Shown piece by piece: positions 1 to 6,286 of a stretch of DNA of 29,436 bases. The stretch comes from Pleurocapsa sp. MO_226.B13 (GTDB lineage Bacteria; Cyanobacteriota; Cyanobacteriia; Cyanobacteriales; Xenococcaceae): contig JASJEI010000345.1 in the NCBI GenBank assembly GCA_030064795.1, positions 1 to 29,436 on the forward strand, given 5' to 3'. The notes below the pieces were generated by a model. The model searched no databases. It was not told the DNA's origin and was given only the letters and a program-made list of their open reading frames with translations. Both the position numbers and the translations under genes were made by a program. Numbering within the stretch: the stretch's first letter is position 1; each line of letters opens with the position of its first letter.

Positions 1-183
1 CCCAATCATCATATTTCTCAAACTGTACGTATCGGACAGGTAAGGGATGATGGATTATTTGATATTGTTTGGTCTACCGAAGGTCCTTTAGATCCGATTC
101 CTTGGAATCAGTTTGTCAAGGAAACCAAAGGTTTTGCCTGTGACTGGACCGATCCTAACAAGGGTGGAAAGTATAAAGCGTAA
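1..183 (+). CDS. urtA: UrtA, urea ABC transporter substrate-binding protein (3' end only)
   Basis: The frame is open from base 1 and encodes the last 60 residues, ending TNPNKGG-like (DWTDPNKGGKYKA) before TAA. The tail includes WSTEGPLDPIPWN and a Cys in FACDW, which resembles the C-terminus of cyanobacterial UrtA, the periplasmic urea/short-amide receptor. Position directly upstream of urtB supports the call. The start, lipoprotein signal and promoter (usually NtcA-controlled in this family) lie outside the window. Confidence 0.88.
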   Translation, partial: PNHHISQTVRIGQVRDDGLFDIVWSTEGPLDPIPWNQFVKETKGFACDWTDPNKGGKYKA

Positions 184-195
184 CTGAAAATTGAC

Positions 196-253
196 AATTG
201 ATAATTAACAATTACATTCAAAAATCTTAATAGTTAGTTGTTAATTATCAATT
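196..253 (+). terminator. AT-rich hairpin followed by a T run between urtA and urtB
   Basis: A perfect 16-bp inverted repeat (196-211 and 238-253, core AATTGATAATTAACAA) with a 26-nt loop is followed by TTTT. The stem is almost pure A/T, so it may be a weak or partial terminator. It could also protect the urtA 3' end. Placement is consistent with lowering expression of the membrane and ATPase genes relative to the binding protein, which is an inference. The same AT-rich string also resembles a dispersed cyanobacterial intergenic repeat. Confidence 0.5.
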
Positions 254-278
254 TTTTGCTAATCAATTAAATTAAATT

Positions 279-1439
279 GTGTCTACATTAATTGAAGGTT
301 TATTTAACGGTCTTAGTATTGGTTCGGTATTGCTGATTGCAGCTTTAGGCTTGGCAATTGTATTTGGACTGATGGGAGTAATTAACCTCGCTCACGGTGA
401 GTTGATGATGATCGGGGCTTATGCAACTTTTGTCGTTCAAAATGTGTTTAAACCTTTGGGCGAACCTTGGTTTAGTTTTTATATTATCGTAGCAATTCCG
501 ATCGCCTTTATCGTTGCTGCAATTGTCGGCTTGATTCTAGAACGGGGGGCGATTCGTTTTCTTTATGGTAGACCCTTAGAAACTCTGTTGGCTACTTGGG
601 GAGTTAGCTTAATCTTACGCCAGTTTGTCCGTAGCGTTAATTGGCTGTTATTTATTTCCCTGGGAATATTCGCGCTTCTGTTTATCGGCGGGATGGAATT
701 AATTAAACGTAAAACAGATTGGGCGAGAATTAAAAACCAAGTTATGGCTTTATTGTTGCTTCTGTCTGGAGGAATTGCGATCGCTTTTTACTCCCTACTG
801 AGTCAAAATTCGGTTTTAACTAAAGCCTGGTTTAGTGCCAGAAATGTCGATGTTACCGCCCCTAATTGGTTGCGGGGAGGAACTAGAATCTTAGGGTTTC
901 AAATGCCTTACGTGCGTTTGTTTATCATCGCCTTGACGATTCTTTGTTTGATTGGCGTGTACTGGTTTTTACAACGTTCTACCTGGGGTTTAAAAATTCG
1001 CGCCGTGACCCAAAATCGTACCATGAGTGCTTGTTTGGGTATTCCTACAGATAAGGTAGATGCTTTGACTTTTGCCCTCGGTTCGGGTTTGGCGGGAATA
1101 GCTGGTTGTGCTGTTAGTTTACTCGGTTCGGTGGGGCCAAATACGGGACAGAACTATATTGTCGATACCTTTATGGTAGTAGTCGTCGGTGGTGTGGGCA
1201 ATCTTTTGGGGACGGTAGTAGCAGCAATTGGTATTGGTATTATTAATTATTTAATCGGTGCGGGAACTTTGGCTTTATTTTTGACTTCAATTAATGCTTC
1301 TCAAGCTTTAATTGATTTCTTTTTGTTTTTTGCTACCAGCAGTATGGCTAAAGTAATGGTATTTGCTTTAATTATTACTTTCTTACAAATAAGACCTGCG
1401 GGATTGTTCCCCCAGAAAGGAAGAACAGCAGAATTATAA
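279..1439 (+). CDS. urtB: UrtB, urea ABC transporter permease
   Basis: This 386-residue polytopic membrane protein belongs to the LivH-type branched-chain permease family and is one of two inner-membrane permeases of the Urt urea importer. It begins MSTLIEGLFNGLSIGSVLLI from a GTG codon. No better ATG is in frame, and the family conventionally starts close to this motif. The segment GLMGVINLAHGELMMIGAY near residues 31-49 is the family hallmark, and the C-terminal RPAGLFPQKGR is also typical. Length fits cyanobacterial UrtB. It lies 95 bp after urtA and is followed by a 272-bp spacer holding a repeat element. Such a long spacer is unusual for this operon. Confidence 0.95.
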   Translation: MSTLIEGLFNGLSIGSVLLIAALGLAIVFGLMGVINLAHGELMMIGAYATFVVQNVFKPLGEPWFSFYIIVAIPIAFIVAAIVGLILERGAIRFLYGRPLETLLATWGVSLILRQFVRSVNWLLFISLGIFALLFIGGMELIKRKTDWARIKNQVMALLLLLSGGIAIAFYSLLSQNSVLTKAWFSARNVDVTAPNWLRGGTRILGFQMPYVRLFIIALTILCLIGVYWFLQRSTWGLKIRAVTQNRTMSACLGIPTDKVDALTFALGSGLAGIAGCAVSLLGSVGPNTGQNYIVDTFMVVVVGGVGNLLGTVVAAIGIGIINYLIGAGTLALFLTSINASQALIDFFLFFATSSMAKVMVFALIITFLQIRPAGLFPQKGRTAEL

Positions 1440-1493
1440 ATACAGCGGTTTTATTTCAATCTGAGACAGACAACTATAATAAAGTCCACAGAT

Positions 1494-1621
1494 GAACGCA
1501 GCGGTGCCCCCATTCGGGGATAAACGACCCCGCGTCCTAAAGGATACCGCGATGCGCAGCGAGTCCTTTAGGGCTTCGCATATCGGCGTAAGACGCAAGG
1601 GAATGCGCACCGAGAACGCAG
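1494..1621. mobile_element. MITE-like palindromic element between urtB and urtC
   Basis: The 8-mer GAACGCAG occurs at 1494-1501 and again at 1614-1621, bracketing about 112 bp, as a target-site duplication would. The inner ends are imperfect inverted repeats: CGGTGCCCCCATTC on the left, against CGGTGCGCATTCC read inward from the right on the opposite strand. The centre is a hairpin with perfect 9-bp arms CCTAAAGGA (1536-1544) and TCCTTTAGG (1564-1572). No ORF is present, so any transposition would be in trans. The central part recurs near 3720 and 25590. Alternatively the flanking 8-mer belongs to a local GATGAACGCAGATA-type tandem repeat. Confidence 0.6.
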
Positions 1622-1711
1622 ATAGATGAATCCGCTTGACTAGATTATTGAATTGCTAGATGTCTAGATAGTCTTGCAAAAGGCTGTAATTAATTCTTAA
1701 ATAAATTAATA

Positions 1712-2884
1712 ATGAGTTTGGAAATTGAAACGAGAAGAAAAAAAAAGCAGAAAGAACGGAGAAACCGATTAATTGAAATTGGTGCGATCGCCGTTTTGGT
1801 TATTATCATGGCGATTATTTTACCTACTCTAATACCTGCTTTTAGGTTACGCCTCGTTGGTCGCTTTTTATCTTTAGCAATTATCGCTTTGGGTATCGAT
1901 CTTATCTGGGGATATACAGGTTTATTAAGTTTAGGTCACGGTATCTTTTTTGCCTTGGGTGGTTACGCTTTAGCAATGCACCTAAATTTACAACTACCAG
2001 AAGGTCAGATACCTAGCTTTTTTACTCTTTATGGGGTGCAGGAATTACCTTGGATTTGGCAACCTTTTTATTCTTTTCCCTTCACTATCTTGGCTTTATT
2101 TATTATTCCTGGAATTGTGGCGGGATTAATTGGCTATTTAGTATTTCGCAATCGGATTAAAGGCGTTTATTTTTCGATTTTAACCCAAGCAGCTTTACTG
2201 GTTTTTTATAACTTTTTCAACGGTCAGCAAAAACTAATTAACGGTACAAACGGTTTGAAAACCGATACCGAAAAAATATTTGATGTCTTAGTTAGTTCTC
2301 CAGGCGTACAGCGTACTTTTTACATTATTACCGTTGTTTTACTCGTTTTAATTTATCTCTTGTGTCGTTGGTTGACTAGTGGTCGTTTTGGACGTTTGTT
2401 AAAAGCAATTCGCGATGATGAAACTAGGGTGAGATTTTCAGGCTACGACCCTACAGGATATAAAGTATTAGTATTTGCAATATCAGGAGCGATCGCGGGT
2501 ATTGCTGGAGCATTATATACTGTCCAAACGGGTATTATTACCCCTAGTATTATGGAGGTTGCTTTCTCCATTGAGATGGTAATTTGGGTTGCTGTAGGCG
2601 GAAGAGGTACACTGATCGGTGCAGTCTTTGGCACGATGTTAGTCCGACTGGCTCAAACTTTTTTGAGTGAAAGTTTTCCCGAAATTTGGTTGTTTTTTCA
2701 GGGCGCATTATTCCTAATTGTGGTGACAGTATTACCCGATGGAATTATTGGCTGGTGGACGAGTTATGGTTGGGATAAATTGCGATCGCTTTTAGGACTC
2801 AAACCGCAATTAACTACCTACCCCAGTTTGATAGAAGATCCAGAAGTACAGCAAGAAAAAGAGGAAATAGAAGGAAGTAGATAA
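1712..2884 (+). CDS. urtC: UrtC, urea ABC transporter permease
   Basis: This 390-residue LivM-type permease is the partner of UrtB in the inner membrane. A basic N-terminus (RRKKKQKERRNR, residues 8-19) precedes the first membrane helix, consistent with a cytosolic N-tail. The motif DLIWGYTGLLSLGHGIFFALGGY near residues 63-85 is the LivM/UrtC signature. The sequence ARIR-like region KAIRDDETRVRFSGY near residue 231-245 is the cytosolic coupling segment expected to contact the ATPases. The C-terminal acidic tail is rich in Glu. The stop codon overlaps the start of a heptamer repeat. Confidence 0.95.
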   Translation: MSLEIETRRKKKQKERRNRLIEIGAIAVLVIIMAIILPTLIPAFRLRLVGRFLSLAIIALGIDLIWGYTGLLSLGHGIFFALGGYALAMHLNLQLPEGQIPSFFTLYGVQELPWIWQPFYSFPFTILALFIIPGIVAGLIGYLVFRNRIKGVYFSILTQAALLVFYNFFNGQQKLINGTNGLKTDTEKIFDVLVSSPGVQRTFYIITVVLLVLIYLLCRWLTSGRFGRLLKAIRDDETRVRFSGYDPTGYKVLVFAISGAIAGIAGALYTVQTGIITPSIMEVAFSIEMVIWVAVGGRGTLIGAVFGTMLVRLAQTFLSESFPEIWLFFQGALFLIVVTVLPDGIIGWWTSYGWDKLRSLLGLKPQLTTYPSLIEDPEVQQEKEEIEGSR

Positions 2885-2955
2885 GGAATAAGGAACAAGG
2901 AACGAGGAATAAGGAAGATGGGGGAGATTAAGAGGGGGCCGAACTCCGAACAGGT
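2883..2955. repeat. Heptamer tandem repeat (STRR-like) between urtC and urtD
   Basis: Five consecutive 7-bp units of the form RAGGAAN run from 2883 to 2917 (AAGGAAT, AAGGAAC, AAGGAAC, GAGGAAT, AAGGAAG). A G-rich stretch and a single GAACTCC heptamer at 2941-2947 follow. The same GAACTCC unit is tandemly repeated at 5312-5346. Short tandemly repeated repetitive heptamers are well known in cyanobacterial intergenic DNA. The purine richness mimics a ribosome-binding site and makes an upstream ATG at 2918 look falsely attractive as the urtD start. Confidence 0.7.
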
Positions 2956-2962
2956 AAATATC

Positions 2963-3709
2963 ATGAGTAAAATATTAGAAATTGAAGATTTAACAGTTAG
3001 TTTTGATGGTTTTAAAGCTCTCAATAATCTCAATTTTAGTATGGATACAGGAGAGCTTAGAGTAATTATTGGCCCTAATGGGGCGGGAAAAACTACTTTT
3101 TTGGATGTAATTACGGGGAAGGTTCAACCCACAACAGGTAGAGTTTTATTTAAAGGTAAAAATCTCAAGAATACCCCAGAATTTAAGATAGCTAGGATGG
3201 GTATTGGACGCAAGTTTCAAACTCCCAGGGTATATTTAAATTTAACCGTTAGAGAAAACTTGGATTTAGTTTGCAATCAGAATAAAAATGTCTTAGCCAC
3301 TTTGTTTGGTAGTGTTAAAGCTGGAGAAAAAAGAACGGTTGCAGGGTTATTAGAAACTATTGGTTTAGATTCTAAAGCCGATCTACTGGCAAACTTACTT
3401 TCACACGGGGAAAAACAACGCTTAGAAATCGGAATGTTGGTAGCACAATCACCCGATCTATTACTAGTAGATGAACCCGCAGCAGGATTAACCGATGAAG
3501 AAACCGAAAACGTCGGTGCATTATTACTTTCTTTAGCTGAAAGTCATTCTATTATTGCGATCGAACACGATATGGAATTTGTTCGCCAAATTGCCAATGA
3601 CAAGGTAACAGTATTACATCAGGGTGCATTACTTTGTGAAGGAACAATGGAAGAGGTACAAAACGATCCTAGAGTGATTGAGGTGTATTTAGGGGAAGCA
3701 CCAGAATAA
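2963..3709 (+). CDS. urtD: UrtD, urea ABC transporter ATP-binding protein
   Basis: This LivG-type ATPase energises urea uptake together with UrtE. From the chosen ATG it has 248 residues and starts MSKILEIEDLTVSFDGFKAL, where UrtD homologues normally begin. The in-frame ATG at 2918 would add 15 residues encoded by the heptamer/G-rich repeat, so I reject it. Walker A is GPNGAGKTT, Walker B is LLLVDEPAAGL. The signature loop reads LLSHGEKQRLEIG, the degenerate LSHGxxQ form usual for LivG-like ATPases, and the switch His is in AIEHDMEF. It is followed by a 134-bp spacer and a toxin-antitoxin pair rather than directly by urtE. Confidence 0.95.
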   Translation: MSKILEIEDLTVSFDGFKALNNLNFSMDTGELRVIIGPNGAGKTTFLDVITGKVQPTTGRVLFKGKNLKNTPEFKIARMGIGRKFQTPRVYLNLTVRENLDLVCNQNKNVLATLFGSVKAGEKRTVAGLLETIGLDSKADLLANLLSHGEKQRLEIGMLVAQSPDLLLVDEPAAGLTDEETENVGALLLSLAESHSIIAIEHDMEFVRQIANDKVTVLHQGALLCEGTMEEVQNDPRVIEVYLGEAPE

Positions 3710-3718
3710 GTGACAAGT

Positions 3719-3770
3719 ACCCCTAAAGGACTCGCTGCGCGTCGCAGTAGTCTTCTTCGAGGATAAACAA
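3719..3770. repeat. Dispersed CCTAAAGGA repeat, downstream of urtD
   Basis: The string CCCTAAAGGACTCGCTGCGC at 3721-3740 matches, on the opposite strand, the centre of the MITE-like element at 1553-1573. A GAGGATAAACAAG stretch follows, resembling GGGGATAAACGAC in that element. Only part of the element is recognisable and no target duplication is seen. Confidence 0.6.
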
Positions 3771-3843
3771 GTCGCAAATAAATGGTTGGTTCATAATCAA
3801 CAGATTTAGTATTTAAAATATAGTCGAACTGGGAAAAAATATA

Positions 3844-4074
3844 ATGTTTGAACGGATCGCATTTGACTCGCAAATTATGGGAGGAAGGGCTTGTATTAGA
3901 GGGATGCGAATTACCGTATCATTAGTTTTGAGCTTAATTGCCAACGGTATGAACGAGCGAGAAATTCTTGAAGCATATCCTTATCTGGAAGTAGAAGATA
4001 TTCAAGCTTGTTTAAATTATGCAGCATTTTTGGCTAACAAAGAAATACATCTCTTTAGTGAAGCTCTAGCATGA
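3844..4074 (+). CDS. DUF433 family antitoxin-like protein
   Basis: This 76-residue protein has the DUF433 pattern: an N-terminal FERIAFDSQIMGGRACIRG box (family form GkPcIrGtRipV), then ITVSLVLSLIANGMNEREILEAYPYLEVEDI, a predicted winged or homeodomain-like helix-turn-helix, and a C-terminal helix with ALNYAA-like CLNYAAFLA. DUF433 proteins are usually encoded directly upstream of DUF5615 PIN-like proteins and are regarded as the antitoxin half of a type II toxin-antitoxin pair. Here the stop overlaps the next gene's start by 4 bp (ATGA), the classic coupling. The pair sits within the urt operon between urtD and urtE. No strong ribosome-binding site precedes the ATG. Confidence 0.85.
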   Translation: MFERIAFDSQIMGGRACIRGMRITVSLVLSLIANGMNEREILEAYPYLEVEDIQACLNYAAFLANKEIHLFSEALA

Positions 4075-4435
4075 AATTTTTAGCCGATATGGGAGTATCT
4101 CCTTTAACAGTTAAAAAATTGAAGGAGAAAGGATATGATGCGGTTCATTTAAGCGAAGAAGGTTTATTTAGAATGTCAGATAGTGAAATTATGGCAAAAG
4201 CGAAAGAAGAATCAAGAATTGTCTTAACTTTTGATTTGGACTTTACAGATCTTTTAGCAGCTAGTCAAGATAATTTGCCAAGTGTAATTATTTTAGATTA
4301 AAAACCACTCTTCCTAATTTTGTTAGTTCAAGATTATTTACTGTGATTTCTGAATGTGTTGATAATTTGAATAACGGTGCAATTATTATTTATTATCGAA
4401 GATTATCGTTATCGGGTTCGCAATTTGCCTTTTAA
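4071..4435 (+). pseudogene. DUF5615 PIN-like toxin, C-terminus lost by a one-base frameshift
   Basis: The open part (4071-4301, 76 residues) starts MKFLADMGVSPLTVKKLKEK and contains VLTFDLDF, with the conserved acidic residues of the PIN-like DUF5615 (Mut7-C related) fold at D6, D55 and D57. Reading stops at TAA 4299-4301 just after PSVIILD. In the frame starting at 4298 the sequence continues LKTTLPNFVSSRLFTVISE and on to a stop at 4433-4435. That is what the family shows after PSVIxxRL: a C-terminal helix of about 45 residues. One deleted base near 4296 (GATTA in place of an expected AGATTA-type codon pair) explains both frames. Full length would be about 121 residues, the usual family size. 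Whether the short product retains activity is unknown. Confidence 0.8.
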
Positions 4436-4459
4436 TTAGAAACTAACAATAGAAGAAAA

Positions 4460-5182
4460 ATGACACAAGCGACAGATTTAATGTTAAGAATATCCAACCT
4501 TAATGTTTACTATGGTGAAAGTCATATTCTACGGGATGTCGATCTTAGCGTCCCCTCTGGGCAAATGGTATGTTTGATCGGGCGCAATGGTGTCGGAAAA
4601 ACTACTTTACTTAAAACTATCATGGGGTTACTTGCACCCCGTACGGGCAATGTATTTTTTGCCGATAAACCCATAACCAAGTTAACACCAGATCGCAGAG
4701 CAAAATTAGGTATTGGTTATGTACCCCAAGGCAGAGAAATTATCCCCCGCGTTTCGGTCAAAGATAATCTCTTATTGGGTTTGGAAGCCAAACCCCAGGG
4801 AAGAAAAGGCAATGAATCTATTCCCGAATCAATTTTTGAGTTATTTCCCGTCCTCAAAACCATGTTATCTCGCATGGGAGGCGACTTAAGCGGTGGACAA
4901 CAACAACAACTGGCGATCGCCCGTGCTTTAATGGGTAAACCTCGTCTATTAGTCTTGGATGAACCCACCGAAGGTATCCAACCCTCAATTATTTTGGAAA
5001 TTGAAGCTGCGGTAAAACGCATTATTGCCCAAACTGGCATTTCCGTTTTGCTAGTCGAACAACACTTACACTTTGTCCGTCAAGCAGATAAATACTACGC
5101 CATGCAAAAAGGCGGTATTGTCGCCTCTGGTAGTACCGAAGAACTAAGCCAAGAAGTGATCCAACAATTTTTAGCCGTATAA
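4460..5182 (+). CDS. urtE: UrtE, urea ABC transporter ATP-binding protein
   Basis: This LivF-type ATPase of 240 residues pairs with UrtD. Walker A is GRNGVGKTT, the signature is LSGGQQQQLAIARAL, Walker B is LLVLDEPTEGIQP and the switch His is in VEQHLHF. Homologues commonly begin MLxISNLNVYYGESHIL, which here is preceded by seven extra residues. The internal ATG at 4481 is therefore an alternative start, but the purine-rich stretch AGAAGAAAA before 4460 favours the longer form. The gene is separated from urtD by 750 bp of inserted material, so it may need its own promoter or a long readthrough transcript. Confidence 0.94.
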   Translation: MTQATDLMLRISNLNVYYGESHILRDVDLSVPSGQMVCLIGRNGVGKTTLLKTIMGLLAPRTGNVFFADKPITKLTPDRRAKLGIGYVPQGREIIPRVSVKDNLLLGLEAKPQGRKGNESIPESIFELFPVLKTMLSRMGGDLSGGQQQQLAIARALMGKPRLLVLDEPTEGIQPSIILEIEAAVKRIIAQTGISVLLVEQHLHFVRQADKYYAMQKGGIVASGSTEELSQEVIQQFLAV

Positions 5183-5213
5183 TCAATATCTTAATCTGGA
5201 ATACTTTAAAATC

Positions 5214-5360
5214 TGCTACACATAAGCAAAGGTATAGAGGTATGGGAGGACAGAGGGAGATAGGGAGATGGGGAGATGGGGACTTGGGGAGAAGTAAAAA
5301 TTAATAACCCCGAACTCCGAACTCCAAACTCCGAACTCCGAACTCCAACAATGTGTAGCA
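5214..5360. repeat. Repeat block bracketed by 10-bp inverted repeats after urtE
   Basis: Perfect inverted repeats TGCTACACAT (5214-5223) and ATGTGTAGCA (5351-5360) enclose a purine-rich tract of repeated GGGGAGAT-like units (about 5240-5290). It also encloses five tandem heptamers at 5312-5346 (GAACTCC four times, AAACTCC once). The arrangement looks like a small non-autonomous element or a repeat-filled hairpin and it holds no gene. The remainder of the 5183-5550 spacer carries the lexA control region. Confidence 0.6.
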
Positions 5361-5464
5361 CTCATTTTTATACTTCCTATTAGCTGCTCTTTTTTTCTTG
5401 TTCGTTCCTTATTTGTTGCTTATATATAACTTGACTTTGTTAGGGTATATATCTTCTAATATTT

Positions 5465-5491
5465 AGTACCCATGTTCTTTGAGAACATACT
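5465..5491. promoter_or_regulatory. Candidate LexA box and overlapping palindrome upstream of lexA
   Basis: AGTACCCATGTTCT at 5465-5478 fits the cyanobacterial LexA operator consensus RGTACNNNDGTWCB exactly. Its right half is also the left arm of a perfect palindrome ATGTTCT-TTG-AGAACAT (5472-5488), which continues as ACTAG on the right. The site lies 73 bp upstream of the lexA start, consistent with autoregulation. That regulation is inferred from the consensus, not shown. Confidence 0.7.
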
Positions 5492-5550
5492 AGGTTTTTG
5501 CTGCAATAGCAAAAGGCTCGTCTCAATCAATACACCCTAGAACTAAAGTT

Positions 5551-6162
5551 ATGGAAAGTTTAACTCCAGCACAGAAAGAACTTTACGATTGGCTTATCGA
5601 ATATATTCGCTCTACTCAGTACGCACCTTCGATTAGACAGATGATGAAAGCGATGAATTTACGCTCGCCCGCCCCCGTTCAGAGTCGCTTAGAAAGACTG
5701 CGTAGTAAAGGCTATATAGATTGGACTGATGGCAAAGCCCGCACCATAAGGATCTTACATCAACCCGATCGGGGTTTGTCAATTGAAGGAGCGATCGCGG
5801 CTGGAGGCTTAGTCGAACCTTTTACTGAAGATAAAACTAGACTGGATTTATCTAACTTGTTTTCGCAACCAGACTGTTATGTACTGCGAGTAGTAGGAGA
5901 CAGCATGATTGAAGATATGATCGATGAAGGCGATTATGCGGTGATGCGATCGCTTTCTTCAAATTCAGAAGTAAAAAATGGTGATATCGTAGCAGCTAGA
6001 GTTTCGGGACACGGTACAACTCTAAAACGCTTTTATCAGGAACAAGAACAGATCGTTCTCAAACCCGCCAATCAAAAATACGAACCGATCGTTGCCGATG
6101 CTGAAAATGTAGAAATTCAAGGCATATTAGTAGGTGTGTGGCGATCTATGGCTAATAATTGA
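5551..6162 (+). CDS. lexA: LexA repressor / S24 self-cleaving regulator
   Basis: The 203-residue protein has an N-terminal winged helix-turn-helix (about residues 1-68, with YAPSIRQMMKAMNLRSPAPVQSRLERLRSKGYI) and a C-terminal S24 peptidase domain. The self-cleavage Ala-Gly pair is present at A84-G85 (AIAAGG), the nucleophile at S118 (GDSMIEDMI) and the general-base Lys at K159 (TTLKRFY). It therefore keeps all residues needed for RecA-stimulated autocleavage, whereas some cyanobacterial LexA proteins have lost them and act in other pathways. A consensus LexA box lies upstream. Classic role: repression of DNA-damage genes. In cyanobacteria roles in carbon and redox control are also reported for the family. 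Confidence 0.93.
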   Translation: MESLTPAQKELYDWLIEYIRSTQYAPSIRQMMKAMNLRSPAPVQSRLERLRSKGYIDWTDGKARTIRILHQPDRGLSIEGAIAAGGLVEPFTEDKTRLDLSNLFSQPDCYVLRVVGDSMIEDMIDEGDYAVMRSLSSNSEVKNGDIVAARVSGHGTTLKRFYQEQEQIVLKPANQKYEPIVADAENVEIQGILVGVWRSMANN

Positions 6163-6194
6163 TTAGAAATTAACAAATTAGCAATTGTTGCTAG

Positions 6195-6257
6195 AGCGAT
6201 CGCCAAGTAGGAATTTTTTGCCGACTAGATTACTTTCTAGATTACTTGGCGATCGCT
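6195..6257. repeat. HIP1-containing 15-bp inverted repeat between lexA and dus
   Basis: Perfect arms AGCGATCGCCAAGTA (6195-6209) and TACTTGGCGATCGCT (6243-6257) enclose a 33-nt loop. Each arm contains the HIP1 octamer GCGATCGC. No T run follows, so this is not a standard terminator. It may be an mRNA processing or stability element for the lexA 3' end, or simply a HIP1 palindrome. Its position argues that the downstream gene starts at 6287, not at the upstream in-frame TTG. Confidence 0.7.
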
Positions 6258-6286
6258 GCCTTACTTCTGCCAAAGATCGAACTTTT

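Noticed and set aside
2918..2962. A longer urtD starting at ATG 2918
   Set aside because: The extra 15 residues come from the repeat tract, and homologues start at MSKILEIEDL; the apparent ribosome-binding site is the heptamer repeat.
4071..4435. Programmed ribosomal frameshift in the DUF5615 gene
   Set aside because: There is no slippery heptamer of the X-XXY-YYZ kind at the junction and no obvious stimulatory structure; a simple base loss is a more economical reading.
5312..5346. GAACTCC repeats considered as a CRISPR array
   Set aside because: The units are 7 bp and directly adjacent with no spacers, so this is a tandem heptamer repeat.
5183..5550. NtcA-type GTA-N8-TAC site for nitrogen control near urtE or lexA
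   Set aside because: No correctly spaced GTA...TAC with a -10 was found. The urt promoter is expected upstream of urtA, outside the window.
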